Shown: one piece after another, positions 52,201 to 61,466 of the stretch
Numbering within the stretch: position 1 is the stretch's first letter
How the letters are laid out: the number at the start of each line of letters is the position of its first letter
NCBI RefSeq assembly: GCF_008000895.1
Contig: NZ_CP042823.1
Location: forward strand, 310,001-374,000
Length of the DNA: 64,000 nt
Origin: Methylobacterium sp. WL1
GTDB lineage: Bacteria > Pseudomonadota > Alphaproteobacteria > Rhizobiales > Beijerinckiaceae
Reading direction: 5' to 3'
Position numbers and translations under genes: made by a program
The notes under the pieces: generated by a model
The model's database searches: none
The model's input: only the letters and a program-made list of their open reading frames with translations
What the model was told of the DNA's origin: nothing

Positions 52201-54720
52201 TCACGCTGCAGCCCGCCTGTTCGCGACAATTGTGAGGTAGCGAAAAACCGGGATCGGAAGGCCCTTCGCACCAGAAACCTTGTCCATCTTGAAGCCGAAC
52301 TGTCCCTGGAGCTGGCCCATACGCTTGACGAGCATTTTCGACCCAACAGGCGAGACACTCTGACTGATGCAGTACGACCGATATTCGTTCCAGAGGGTCG
52401 TGAAGGTGGTGTAGTTGTGCTGGTCCGACACGTCCTTGTGGGCCTCGGCTCCCAGGTTCATCCAGCCATGATCCCGGAAGCCGCAGAGAAAATCCCGCAC
52501 AGAGTTCAGCTCGTTTTCCAGCATCTCGCGCTGCTCGATCGAGGAGACCGGGTCGGTCAGCTTGAAGTTCTCAGTCCGCAACCGGATCATGTGGTTCACC
52601 GCCCACGCGGCGATGGCCTCGCGCTCCTCGGCGATCACGACCTTGTCGTAGTCGTTGATCTTGCGCTCGTCCTTCGGGAACGCCCGGGTGAACACCAGGA
52701 ACAGCCACCGGCGGGTAAACCCGTCCGAGCTGTCCTTGCTCTTGGGATGGTGGTTCGAGGCGAACCAGTGCGCCGCCTTCGGGCGGAACGTGAACATCTT
52801 CTGGTTCTTCTCCTGCGCCTCGATCTGCTCGCCGGAGATGATCTGCTTGAACTTGGCGCTCTCGATGAGCTGGGTCTCCGACAGCTCGCCCGCGAAGTTG
52901 AGCAGCTTGCCGACCAGCTGCGCCGGCCCGAACTTGTCGCCCCACATCGTGGGCGGCAGGGTCGTCTGGGCGTCATCCGGCATCAGAGCCTGCATGATCT
53001 CCATGATCCGGCTCTTGCCCGAGTGCGCGACGCCGTAGAGGCAGATCGCGACCTGCACCTCGGTCATCTTGCCGAACAGGGTCATCGCCATGACCTCGCC
53101 GAGCGCGGTCACCTTCTCGGCGTAGTCCGGGTCGTCGCCCCAGTAGTCGTTCAGCATGCGCTGGAACCGGGTGCATTTGCCGGCCAGCTCGGGCTTGTAC
53201 GGGTAGGGCAGGGTGTAGGTCATCCCGTAGTCGGGATGGTGCTCCTTCAGCTCCAGCTCGTCCGTCAGGTAGCCGTTCACGAAGTTGATGCCGGGCTCCA
53301 GGCGCTTCTTCAGCTCGCCCTTCTGCATGCCCCGGACGGTGCGCAGGATGCCCTGGTGATCGGACGCCCGGGTGGCCGCCTTGTAGCTCCCGTACTCGTT
53401 GATGATGTGCTTGAGCACGTCACCCTCGTCCATCTTCTCCCAGGCAGATCCACGCCACTGCCATAGGGTATCCAGGTGGAAACGGATTTCCCCGCCCAGG
53501 TCTTCGAGGTCGCGCACCACGGCCTTGGCGATCTCGGCGTGGTCGCCGCCCGCGATCGGCCCGGCGCGCAGCTGCGCGAGCTGGCGGCGCACCGACGCCA
53601 CGCTCACCCGCCGGGCGGACACGGTGGCGATGTAGTTGAGGATCTGATCCTCCTCGATCGGCTCCAGGTTGGGGTTCGAGGCGATCCGGTTCAGGACCTG
53701 CTTGACCACCGAGGTGAACTGCTCGGGGCTGTCCTTCACGCCGGCCTTCTCGATGTGGGCGTTGAAGTAGGTCATGATCTGACCGTGGTCCCAGGTCTCG
53801 TTGTCCTTCGAGAAGGCATCGAGCCCCCAGGCCGCGCGCTGCTCGTCGGTCACGCCCTCGTCCCAGCCCTTCGGCAGCGCCCGCGCCTTTGGCCCGGTCA
53901 CGTCGCGGATCAGGAACTCAATCAGCTTCTGCGGCCCCTTCTCCGGCGCGATCACGTCGCCGTAGGTCTTCTGCATGAAGGTGCCCACCGCCAGCTCGAT
54001 CTGGGCGCAGGCCTCCAGCAGGGTCTTCTCGCCCTTGATCACGTCTCGGGCGAATAGGCCGGCCATCGACACCAGGCGCGTGTCCCGGTTGCCGGTCGAG
54101 ATGTAGTCGGTGACGGCGCCGAAGGCCGCCGAGCCGACCTGGAGCCCGGCCTGGCCGAGCGCGTCGCGCAGGATCTGCTCGATGTTCGGCGGCAGTGAGC
54201 GGATGTCGGAGAGGCAGTCGACCAGGTCCTTGTTGGCCCGGTACGGCTGCTGCGTCTTCGGGTGGATCGAGGGCGGCAGCACGATCTGCGAGCCGGCGCC
54301 GAGCATCTCGACCAGCGACTGCAGCTTGCCATCGGCATCCTTGTACTTGATGCGGATGATCGGCTGGCCGTCGTACTTGTAGATGACGACGTAGCCCTTC
54401 TGGCCGATACGGCGCCAGGGCGACGGTGGCAGCACCTTCTGCAGGATGCCGAGCACCACGGGATCGTCCGTGTCCACGTCGATCGCGACGAGCCCGCTCT
54501 CCGGCCCGAGCGGCAGACCGATGTTGCCGTCACGGTGGAACGCCTTCCACGACAGGCGCTCGGCCTCGTTCGGCATCCGGCTCTGAAGCGATTGCCACTT
54601 CATGATGACCGGCTTCTTGTCCCCTCGCTGGAGGGGCATCACTGGGAGCCCAGCGGCCCAATATCGGTCGCAGTTATCTGCGAAGATATTGGAAGTCTTA
54701 AAGTTGTCGTCCGGGGACAT
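52201..54720 (-). CDS. Phage P4-like primase-helicase (prim-pol plus SF3 helicase)
   Basis: 839 residues. The N-terminal prim-pol region (about 10-190) has MPLQRGDKKPVIMKWQSLQS and the catalytic-type GLVAIDVDTDDP. The C-terminal SF3/D5-type helicase (about 500-740) has Walker A YGVAHSGKSRIMEIMQ (about 560), FAGELSETQLIESAKFKQII (Walker B region), and AHWFASNHHPKSKD with GFTRRWLFLVF. The winged C terminus follows. It primes and unwinds at the element's own origin, suggesting autonomous replication as in P4 or phage-plasmids. Confidence 0.85.
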   Translation of the reverse strand: MSPDDNFKTSNIFADNCDRYWAAGLPVMPLQRGDKKPVIMKWQSLQSRMPNEAERLSWKAFHRDGNIGLPLGPESGLVAIDVDTDDPVVLGILQKVLPPSPWRRIGQKGYVVIYKYDGQPIIRIKYKDADGKLQSLVEMLGAGSQIVLPPSIHPKTQQPYRANKDLVDCLSDIRSLPPNIEQILRDALGQAGLQVGSAAFGAVTDYISTGNRDTRLVSMAGLFARDVIKGEKTLLEACAQIELAVGTFMQKTYGDVIAPEKGPQKLIEFLIRDVTGPKARALPKGWDEGVTDEQRAAWGLDAFSKDNETWDHGQIMTYFNAHIEKAGVKDSPEQFTSVVKQVLNRIASNPNLEPIEEDQILNYIATVSARRVSVASVRRQLAQLRAGPIAGGDHAEIAKAVVRDLEDLGGEIRFHLDTLWQWRGSAWEKMDEGDVLKHIINEYGSYKAATRASDHQGILRTVRGMQKGELKKRLEPGINFVNGYLTDELELKEHHPDYGMTYTLPYPYKPELAGKCTRFQRMLNDYWGDDPDYAEKVTALGEVMAMTLFGKMTEVQVAICLYGVAHSGKSRIMEIMQALMPDDAQTTLPPTMWGDKFGPAQLVGKLLNFAGELSETQLIESAKFKQIISGEQIEAQEKNQKMFTFRPKAAHWFASNHHPKSKDSSDGFTRRWLFLVFTRAFPKDERKINDYDKVVIAEEREAIAAWAVNHMIRLRTENFKLTDPVSSIEQREMLENELNSVRDFLCGFRDHGWMNLGAEAHKDVSDQHNYTTFTTLWNEYRSYCISQSVSPVGSKMLVKRMGQLQGQFGFKMDKVSGAKGLPIPVFRYLTIVANRRAAA

Positions 54721-54732
54721 ACGGGGAAACCC

Positions 54733-54831
54733 TCAACTCGCGCACATAGAAAAGAGATCGAACAGTAGAGAGGCCGTCAGCATTGCTATGCTGAGCCAAA
54801 TCAACTGCCGTAGTTCGTCCGGCGTGGTCAT
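54733..54831 (-). CDS. 32-residue membrane ORF starting inside palindrome B12
   Basis: MTTPDELRQLIWLSIAMLTA, then SLLFDLFSMCAS: one hydrophobic helix. Its ATG is the ATGACC of the palindrome and no ribosome site precedes it. It ends 13 bases before the primase start, so it could be a leader peptide of that gene. Confidence 0.4.
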   Translation of the reverse strand: MTTPDELRQLIWLSIAMLTASLLFDLFSMCAS

Positions 54832-54840
54832 TTTCGTACC
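54826..54840. promoter_or_regulatory. Palindrome B12, GGTCAT-TTT-CGTACC
   Basis: About 110 bases upstream of the primase start; identical to B3 and B6. Confidence 0.75.
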
Positions 54841-54857
54841 GTGAATTTTGCTCAAAG

Positions 54858-55367
54858 CTACGCGCTGGCGCCGTTCAGCTTTTTCAAACGCTCCTTGAAA
54901 TCGAGGCGCGCATCCTTGTCGAGGACCTGCTCCATCGTGTCGACCACGAGGCGCTGGAACTCGTACATCTGCTTGAGACCATGGGCCTTTTCCTGGAGCC
55001 CCAGGTAGCGATCCATGAGGGAGGAGTAGTTCTTCAGGAAGGTCAGGCGCTCGCCGACATCGTCGCTGCTGTCGAGGTCGCGCTGCAGGCGCTTCATCGA
55101 GTTCAGCGCCGCCTTCACCTCGACGATCAGGCTGTCCGCCTCCTCGTCCAGTGTGTCGCCCGGCTTGAAGATGGCGTCGACCGTATCGTCCTGGCCAGAG
55201 CGGGTGGACGTGACCAGCCGCCGCAGGAACCCCTTAAGCTGTTCGGGATACGGGCATTTCGCGTCGACCAGGAACCCCGGGTCGAAGTCCATTTGCTGCC
55301 GGATCGCCTCCAGGCTGAGCCCGAGGGTTTGCGGAAGGCTTGGGTAGATCCGATCTTCGTCCGACAT
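54858..55367 (-). CDS. Hypothetical helical phage protein
   Basis: 169 residues from the ATG at 55367 behind GAGGACC. Mostly helix: KGFLRRLVTSTRSGQ, VEVKAALNSMKRLQRDLDSS, then QVLDKDARLDFKERLKKLN. By size and position next to the packaging genes it might be a small terminase or a replication accessory, but it is on the opposite strand and no motif supports either. Confidence 0.55.
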   Translation of the reverse strand: MSDEDRIYPSLPQTLGLSLEAIRQQMDFDPGFLVDAKCPYPEQLKGFLRRLVTSTRSGQDDTVDAIFKPGDTLDEEADSLIVEVKAALNSMKRLQRDLDSSDDVGERLTFLKNYSSLMDRYLGLQEKAHGLKQMYEFQRLVVDTMEQVLDKDARLDFKERLKKLNGASA

Positions 55368-55524
55368 CGTTGGTCCTCTCGGGGCACCGGATATAGTGGG
55401 CACATTTCAGCATTTCTAGGCGGGCGATAGACCTCAATCAGTGTTGATGTAGTAAAATTGACACTAAAAACTTCATCGACCACACCCCACATATCTGAGA
55501 TCTGAGATCATCTGGCCAACCTAA

Positions 55525-55890
55525 ATGTCTGATCATGCTGCGAAAAACGCACGGTACGAAAGTGACCGTGGGCCCTGGGTGATCAAGCACCCGGATGCGA
55601 CCCCGTTGGCACCGTGGTTCGTGGCGCTGATGCCGATTGATCTCGACGACCCCGCGAGCCCCGTCAACCCGGGGTTGGTCGCCGGCAGCGAGCGCGCCCA
55701 AGAGGCGCTGCAGTTCGCCCGGGAGATCGACGCGGTTCGCTATCGCCGGGCGTATCTCCACCCGGGCATCGCCTGGGTGATCGAGGCGGTGCCGCCCCGC
55801 GTCGGACCGCCGACCTGGGCCGAGGCCGAGCCTGACCCGCTGCTCGAAGCGCTCCAGGAGATGGAAGCCGAAGCGAGCCTACGGCCGTGA
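55525..55890 (+). CDS. Hypothetical phage protein
   Basis: 121 residues. PWFVALMPIDLDDPASPVNP, then GLVAGSERAQEALQFAREID and an acidic C terminus. No ribosome site before the ATG; palindrome B13 falls inside codons 10-15, so a later start is possible. First gene of the rightward head operon; overlaps the next by four bases. Confidence 0.55.
   Translation: MSDHAAKNARYESDRGPWVIKHPDATPLAPWFVALMPIDLDDPASPVNPGLVAGSERAQEALQFAREIDAVRYRRAYLHPGIAWVIEAVPPRVGPPTWAEAEPDPLLEALQEMEAEASLRP
55553..55567. promoter_or_regulatory. Palindrome B13, GGTACG-AAA-GTGACC
   Basis: At the head of the packaging/capsid operon. Confidence 0.6.
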
Positions 55891-56408
55891 AAGCCCACCC
55901 GCTCCCCGACGCCGACTACCTGCGCGCTCGCCTGGCCTACGACCCGGCGACCGGCGTGCTGACGTGGCGTGAGAACCCTGACGCCCCGCGCCACTGGAAC
56001 TCGAAGCATGCCGGCAACCCGGCCGGGTATGCCGACGAACGCTACGTGTCGGTCCGCCTGGACGGACGGCTCTACCGTGCCCACCAGATCATTTGGAAAA
56101 TGCAGACGGGCGATGATGCCCCGATGGTCGATCATGAGGATACGGACGGGCTGAACAACCGTTGGGACAATCTGCGCCTGTCAACCAAGTCGCAGAACAT
56201 GGGAAACCATGCTGGTTGGAAGAAAAAGACACTACCTCGTGGTGTCTTCGCACACCAAGGACGCTTCAAAGTCCTGATCACGGCCAACAAGAAGCCGAAA
56301 TACATCGGCATGTTTGGAACCGTGGAGGAAGCTGCCGAAGCGTACGCAAAGGCAGCTCGTGAACACTACGGGGAATTTTCCCACACTTCCTTCGGAGCCA
56401 AGTCGTGA
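55887..56408 (+). CDS. HNH endonuclease with AP2-type C-terminal domain
   Basis: 173 residues. HNH core: RLYRAHQIIWKMQTGDDAPM, DHEDTDGLNNRWDNLRL (His-Asn-Asn), then the NUMOD/AP2-like DNA-binding part PRGVFAHQGRFKVLITANKK and GTVEEAAEAYAKAAREHYGE. It resembles free-standing homing endonucleases. It overlaps both neighbours by four bases and its second half is AT-richer than the head genes, suggesting recent entry. HNH proteins beside large terminases can also take part in packaging. Confidence 0.8.
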   Translation: MKAHPLPDADYLRARLAYDPATGVLTWRENPDAPRHWNSKHAGNPAGYADERYVSVRLDGRLYRAHQIIWKMQTGDDAPMVDHEDTDGLNNRWDNLRLSTKSQNMGNHAGWKKKTLPRGVFAHQGRFKVLITANKKPKYIGMFGTVEEAAEAYAKAAREHYGEFSHTSFGAKS

Positions 56409-58117
56409 ACCCCCACCTGACCGGCTTCATCGGCGGCTTAGACGAGCGCTTCCCCGACGACAGCACCAGCATGTCCATGTCGGAGTGGATCCAGAAGAAC
56501 ACCCGACTGCGGCAGCGCCCCTTCAGCTTCAAGGGCTTCGAGTTCCAGCGGCAGATCGTGGATGACCTGCACAATGATCTGACGTGCATTAAGATGTCGC
56601 AGATCGGCCTCACAGAAGTACAGATGCGTAAATTTTTCGGCTTCCTGAAGCGGAACGTCGGAACGGCAGGTATTTTCTCCATGCCAACCCAGCCGATGCG
56701 CGATCGGCTGTCCCAGACCCGCATCAAAACGATGATCGAGGGGGAGCCAATCTTCAATGGCCCGATGGTCGCGAAGCCAGTACGTCAAAAAGCTTTGTAC
56801 CAGGTAGACGAGAGCTACGGCTACATCACCGGCACCACCGAGGGCGAGGCCACTTCAATCTCGGCCGACATCCTGTTCGAGGACGAGGTGGATCTCGCCG
56901 ACCAGAGCATGCGCTCGCTGTTCCAGTCGCGCCTCCAGGGCTCGCAGTGGAAGATCACCCAGCGGTTCAGCACTCCCACCTACCTGGGCTATGGAATTGA
57001 TGCCGCCTACCAGGCCTCGGACAAGCACGAGTACCCGATCCGCTGCGTCTGCGGTCACTGGCAAACGCCGATCTTCCACCCCCGCTTCCTCTGCCTGCCC
57101 GGCCTGAAGGGCGATCACGAGGACCTGTCCAAGCTCGGGCAGGACGAGGTCGACGCCATCGACATGGATGGCACCTTCGTGCGCTGCGAGAAGTGCTCCC
57201 GGCCGCTCGATCTGGCCGGCGGCCAGCGGGAGTGGGTGTCGGAATACCCGTCGCGCCGCGCGCGCGGCTACCGGGTCCGGCCGTTCTCGATCGCGACCAT
57301 CACCATCCCGTACATCTTCCGCCAGCTGCTGGAGTACCAGCGGAAGGACAACCTGCGCGCCTGGTTCAACACCGTCATCGGCGAGGCCTTCAACGACAGC
57401 AACGCCCGGATCTCGGAGGAGGACCTGCTCGCGATCATGAACCCGCGCCAGGTCGATCCCGGCGAGCTGCAGACGAACGACCTGTTCCTGGGCTGCGACG
57501 TGGGCCAGACCTGTCACGTCGTGATCGGCAAGGCCAGTTCGATCCTGGAGTTCCACCAGGTCCAGCAGGCTGACATCGTCGAGTTCATCAAGGGCCGCGT
57601 CTCCACCCTCGGCATCGTCCAGGGTGGCATCGACATGTACCCCTACACCCCGACCGCCGAGGCGATCCGGGAAGCGACCAATGGCGTCGTCATGCCGATG
57701 GCCTACTCGACCTCGAAGACGGCTCCCCCGATCAAGGAGAGCTACGACGAGTTCGAGACAATCACCCACTACACGATCAACCGGACCAACGCCCTCGACC
57801 TGGTCGCGAAACAGTGCCGGAACCGGACCTGGCAGCTCGCCGGCTACGGCCCCTACGCCAGCCTGGTGAAGACCCACTTCCGCGACATGATCCGTATCGA
57901 GGCTCCCGACGAGCCGCCGGTCTGGAACAAGATCAACGGAGATGATCACTTCCTGCATGCCGCCGCGCTCCAGCAAACCGCCGTCAGACTGCGTGCTGGA
58001 ATAGAGTTCTCGGCCGATCAAAGAAGCAACGTTTTCTTCGGCGGCGGCTCTCGCTTGTTCATGCCGGCAGGTCGTCCCATATTTCGCGGAGCTGATCACG
58101 CCGGAGTTCTACGATAG
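56405..58117 (+). CDS. Large terminase subunit, lambda GpA family
   Basis: 570 residues, shorter than lambda gpA (641). ATPase: KMSQIGLTEVQMR (about 62-74) occupies the position of the gpA P-loop, and ILFEDEVDLAD (about 157) is Walker B. A zinc-ribbon-like region has CVCGHW and VRCEKCSRPLDLAGG. The nuclease half begins near LFLGCDVGQTCHVVIG (acidic Asp) and YASLVKTHFRD follows. It cuts and pumps phage DNA into proheads. Confidence 0.88.
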   Translation: MNPHLTGFIGGLDERFPDDSTSMSMSEWIQKNTRLRQRPFSFKGFEFQRQIVDDLHNDLTCIKMSQIGLTEVQMRKFFGFLKRNVGTAGIFSMPTQPMRDRLSQTRIKTMIEGEPIFNGPMVAKPVRQKALYQVDESYGYITGTTEGEATSISADILFEDEVDLADQSMRSLFQSRLQGSQWKITQRFSTPTYLGYGIDAAYQASDKHEYPIRCVCGHWQTPIFHPRFLCLPGLKGDHEDLSKLGQDEVDAIDMDGTFVRCEKCSRPLDLAGGQREWVSEYPSRRARGYRVRPFSIATITIPYIFRQLLEYQRKDNLRAWFNTVIGEAFNDSNARISEEDLLAIMNPRQVDPGELQTNDLFLGCDVGQTCHVVIGKASSILEFHQVQQADIVEFIKGRVSTLGIVQGGIDMYPYTPTAEAIREATNGVVMPMAYSTSKTAPPIKESYDEFETITHYTINRTNALDLVAKQCRNRTWQLAGYGPYASLVKTHFRDMIRIEAPDEPPVWNKINGDDHFLHAAALQQTAVRLRAGIEFSADQRSNVFFGGGSRLFMPAGRPIFRGADHAGVLR

Positions 58118-59694
58118 TGGCCGACAACCTCTCCGGCAAACTGCTGTCCATCATCCCCTTCAAGAAGAAAGCGAAGGCGGGCGGCACGGCCATCACCGCG
58201 ACCTACAATCCGACTGCGGCAGACCAGGTTCTGACCCAGCCGACCTATCGCGACCACCTGGACGACATCTTCACGTCGCGCCAGGCTGACAACAGCCAGA
58301 CGCTGATGCGGTCGCTGATGCAGAACGACCCGGACGTGTCCGGGACGGTCAACGGCTACCTGACGCTCGCCGACACCCAGATGATTGCCTACGTCGAGGA
58401 CATCGACGGCAACGTGGACGCGGAGAAGAGCCGCGAGCTGCAGCAGCTGATCACCAAGCTGTCGAACCAGACCGACTTCACGCAGGGCTTCCAGCTGAAG
58501 CAGGGCCTGTACCGGCAGTGTGAAGAGCTGCGCTACATGCTGCTGATGCGGGGCGCGATCGGCGCCGAGCTGGTCTTCGACAAGGCCGGCCTGCCCGACG
58601 CCATCCGCAACGTCGACATGGCCGGCATCCGCTGGACCGAGAAGCAGCCCGGCCAGTACAAGCCCGGCCAGATCGTGGCCGGCCGCTCGGACCCGGTCCC
58701 CATCGACACGCCGGCCTTCATGGTCGGCTTCTATCGGCGCGACCCGACCAACATCTACACCGCGTCCCCGTTCGTCTCCGTGATCAACACGGTGGCCGCC
58801 CGGCAGCAGGTCATCAACGACCTGTACCGGATCATGCGCGTGAACGGCTACCCGCGCATCGAGATCAAGGTGCTGGAGGAGATCCTGCGCAAGAACATGC
58901 CGCCGGGCCTGAACGCCCCGGGGCAGGAGACCCAGCGCCAGGACTGGCTGAACGCGCGCTTCGCCGAGATCCAGACGGCCTTCGACAACCTGTCGGTCGA
59001 CCAGTCCATCGTCCACTCGGACGCGATCGAGCTGAAGATCATCAACGACAAGGCCCCCGGCATGGCGGTCAACGTCGAACCGATCATCAACGTCCTGAAC
59101 GCCCAGAACCAGGCGGCGCTCAAGACGATGTCGACGATCCTCGGTCGTGGCTCCTCGGGCGTGAACACCGGCTCCGTGGAAGCACGCCTGGCCGCGCTCT
59201 ACGCCGACCAGCTCAACGAGCCCATCGCCGACCTGCTGAGCCGGATGTTCTCCTTCGTGCTGCAGCAGGGCGGCTATGCCGGCTTCGCCAAGGTCGAGTT
59301 CGACCCGGCCGAGCTGCGGCCCTGGACCGAGCTTGAGCCCCAGCTCACCCTCCGCTCGCAGCGGCTACGCCAGGACCTGTCGGACGGGCTGATCACCGAC
59401 ATCGAGTACCACCTCTGGGTCTACAAGCGCCTGCCGCCTGATGGGACGCCCGAGCTGTCCGGCACCGGCTTCCTCACCCCGGCCGCGCCAGACGAGGGAA
59501 CCGGCGCCGATGGCGCGTCCGGGTCCAGCACCCCGGTCAAGCCGGAGAGCGTGAGCCCGAAGACCGACAGCGTCGGCCGCGCATCGAGCCCGGCCCGGAC
59601 CCGCGCCACGGCCGGCGCCCGGAAGCAGACGCGCCGCCTCGTGAACACGCCGCTGGCCGCCGCAGCACTGGAGATGATCCGCTCCGCTTCCTAA
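58117..59694 (+). CDS. Phage portal protein
   Basis: 525 residues from a GTG overlapping the terminase stop by one base. Features: RQADNSQTLMRSLMQNDPDV, YMLLMRGAIGAELVFDKAGL, RQQVINDLYRIMRVNGYPRI, and ILGRGSSGVNTGSVEARLAA, the wing/stem/crown order of portals. The last 80 residues are Pro/Thr/Ser-rich and disordered. It forms the dodecameric DNA entry ring. Confidence 0.85.
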   Translation: MADNLSGKLLSIIPFKKKAKAGGTAITATYNPTAADQVLTQPTYRDHLDDIFTSRQADNSQTLMRSLMQNDPDVSGTVNGYLTLADTQMIAYVEDIDGNVDAEKSRELQQLITKLSNQTDFTQGFQLKQGLYRQCEELRYMLLMRGAIGAELVFDKAGLPDAIRNVDMAGIRWTEKQPGQYKPGQIVAGRSDPVPIDTPAFMVGFYRRDPTNIYTASPFVSVINTVAARQQVINDLYRIMRVNGYPRIEIKVLEEILRKNMPPGLNAPGQETQRQDWLNARFAEIQTAFDNLSVDQSIVHSDAIELKIINDKAPGMAVNVEPIINVLNAQNQAALKTMSTILGRGSSGVNTGSVEARLAALYADQLNEPIADLLSRMFSFVLQQGGYAGFAKVEFDPAELRPWTELEPQLTLRSQRLRQDLSDGLITDIEYHLWVYKRLPPDGTPELSGTGFLTPAAPDEGTGADGASGSSTPVKPESVSPKTDSVGRASSPARTRATAGARKQTRRLVNTPLAAAALEMIRSAS

Positions 59695-59780
59695 AAGTTA
59701 GGAATAATAAGAACTCGAATTGTTGCAGCATTGAGTGAGCATTCCTATCTGCTCGCAAGCAAAACAGCGGACTTCTCACA

Positions 59781-60524
59781 GTGAAGCAGCTACCCCTCAA
59801 CGACGATCTCCGGGCAAAGCTCAAGGCAGCTGCGCCCGATACCGATCCCGAGAAGGTGGCTGTCTTCGAGGCGGCGGCGCTCTCGACCGCGCCGGTCCGC
59901 AAGAAGCACCCCGTCTACCAGGGCGCGGTGCATACGGTGAATTTCCTCGCCCAGATGCAGGGCGAGCTGACGAAGGAGAGCCGGCCCCTGCAGATCATGC
60001 ATGGGTCGTCGGACGGGGACCAGCTGCCGATCGGGCGGGTGTTCCACGGCCAGATCTCCGAAGGAACGGGTGTCGACGGCGCGACCGAGCTGCTGACCCT
60101 GTTCTGGATCGACAACGAGCACGAGAGCCTGATCGCCAAGGTCAACTCGGGCACCATCGACCAGGTGAGCGTCGCGATCCTGGGGAAGTCGGCCAAGTCC
60201 AACAAGACGGGCTTCGACTTCATGGGCCCGGACGCTGACCTGGAGAACATCTGGCTCGGGGTCGACGACAAGGGCAACAAGATGGGCGTCGATGGCGCCC
60301 ATGTCATCGTGGACGAGCTGGATGGCTGGTTCGAGATGAGCCTCGTCGGCCAGGGCGGCGCGCAGGGGGCCCGGATCAAGGGCAACCGGCTGCAGCTCTC
60401 CGCATCGGGTCAGGAAGTCCCCTCCCTGACCCTCGAACTTTCCACCGGGCCTGCGCCCACACCGACACCCACCCCGCCGGCCCCGGCGCCCCAGAAGGAC
60501 ATGTTCGACATGGACGCCACCTAG
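59781..60524 (+). CDS. Prohead protease, ending at an in-frame amber codon
   Basis: 247 residues from a GTG at 59781; no clear ribosome site. Protease-like core: RPLQIMHGSSDGDQLPIGRV (His about 74) and SGTIDQVSVAILGKS (Ser about 130), the H...S arrangement of prohead proteases, then VDELDGWFEMSLVGQGGAQG. A Pro/Thr linker (PTPTPTPPAPAPQ) leads to the TAG at 60522-60524. Frame and composition continue unbroken after the stop into a scaffold-like segment. Confidence 0.75.
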   Translation: MKQLPLNDDLRAKLKAAAPDTDPEKVAVFEAAALSTAPVRKKHPVYQGAVHTVNFLAQMQGELTKESRPLQIMHGSSDGDQLPIGRVFHGQISEGTGVDGATELLTLFWIDNEHESLIAKVNSGTIDQVSVAILGKSAKSNKTGFDFMGPDADLENIWLGVDDKGNKMGVDGAHVIVDELDGWFEMSLVGQGGAQGARIKGNRLQLSASGQEVPSLTLELSTGPAPTPTPTPPAPAPQKDMFDMDAT

Positions 60525-60944
60525 TTCGCCACCCTCATCGCTGAGCACGCCACGAAGCTCGCCAACGCCGAGGCCGCCAAGGCGACTGCCGAGGCCAGCG
60601 CCGCCGCGGAGAAGACCCGTGCCGATGCCCTGGCGACCGAGCTGACGGCCCTGAAGGGCTCCGACGCGGTGGCCAAGCTCACCGCCGCGGAGACCGAGCG
60701 CGACGCGCTCAAGACCCAGCTCTCGGCCGCCCAGGCGCTCCCGGGCAAGCTGCTCTCGCCGCTGTTCGCGATGATCGGCCAGCCGACCGCGACGCTCGAC
60801 GAGGACGAGGGCAAGGCCGTCACCCAGGTGAACGGCGCGCTCGACAGCCTGAAGGCGCTGGGCGCCCGCCTCTCCGGCGGCCTCTCGCTCGGGTCGCAGC
60901 CGGTCAAGGCCGGCGGCAACTCGGCCTTCAAGCGCCGCGCCTAA
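60525..60944 (+). pseudogene. Scaffold-like segment in frame after the amber codon
   Basis: 139 codons in the same frame as the protease and without a stop until TAA at 60942. The sequence is a long coiled-coil helix (ANAEAAKATAEASAAAEKTR, then ADALATELTALKG) and a C-terminal basic tail (GGNSAFKRRA), typical of scaffolds fused to prohead proteases. No ATG is present; the first alternative start is a GTG at 60669. T60522 to C would give Gln and one 387-residue fusion. Real mutation, readthrough or sequencing error are all possible. Confidence 0.6.
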
Positions 60945-60983
60945 TCGCCGGCTCCACCCGATCCGAAACAGGAGACCACGGCG

Positions 60984-61412
60984 ATGTCCACGCCCTTCCA
61001 CACCACCGTTCACGTCCACACCATCAAGAACGAGATGTTCAACCGGACCATGGCGTTCGCCAATCCGGGTGCTCTCTCGAAGGCCGACCTCGAAGGTCGT
61101 CTGGTGGAGCCGGATCCGGCCGTGCCGTGCGGCATGAAGCTGGTCGAGGCCGGCACCCCGATCGGCCCGCGCGTCGCCCGCATCGACGTGTTCGAGAACC
61201 GCGGCCCCGGCGCGGGTGGCGTGATCACCGCCCAGTTCCGGTTCTCCGAGCTGGTCCCGATCCTCGACGGCGACGCCCTCGCGCAGGGTGACACCGCGGT
61301 GGGCGGTGGCAACGGCTTCGTGAAGAAGGGTGCCGCGGGTGACGCCGGTGCGTTCGTCGCCGAGGTCCTGACGATCAAGGGCGTGAAGTACGCCTCCGTC
61401 GTCAAGCTCTAA
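60984..61412 (+). CDS. Head decoration protein (by position)
   Basis: 142 residues, ATG behind CAGGAG. Beta-rich: VRPCG-like AVPCGMKLVEAGTPIG, RVARIDVFENRGPGAGGVIT, VLTIKGVKYASVVKL. It lies between scaffold and capsid genes, the place of lambda gpD. Sequence alone does not prove the role. Confidence 0.6.
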   Translation: MSTPFHTTVHVHTIKNEMFNRTMAFANPGALSKADLEGRLVEPDPAVPCGMKLVEAGTPIGPRVARIDVFENRGPGAGGVITAQFRFSELVPILDGDALAQGDTAVGGGNGFVKKGAAGDAGAFVAEVLTIKGVKYASVVKL

Positions 61413-61451
61413 GCTGACCTGGTCAGCGCCTGAACTACGCCCATAGCCGGC

Positions 61452-61466
61452 GGTACACTTCGTACC
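61452..61466. promoter_or_regulatory. Palindrome B14, GGTACA-CTT-CGTACC, within a longer hairpin
   Basis: Flanking bases extend it to GCCGGCGGTAC/GTACCGCCGGC (61446-61456 and 61462-61472), an 11-base stem with a 5-base loop, so operator and terminator-like hairpin coincide. Confidence 0.75.
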
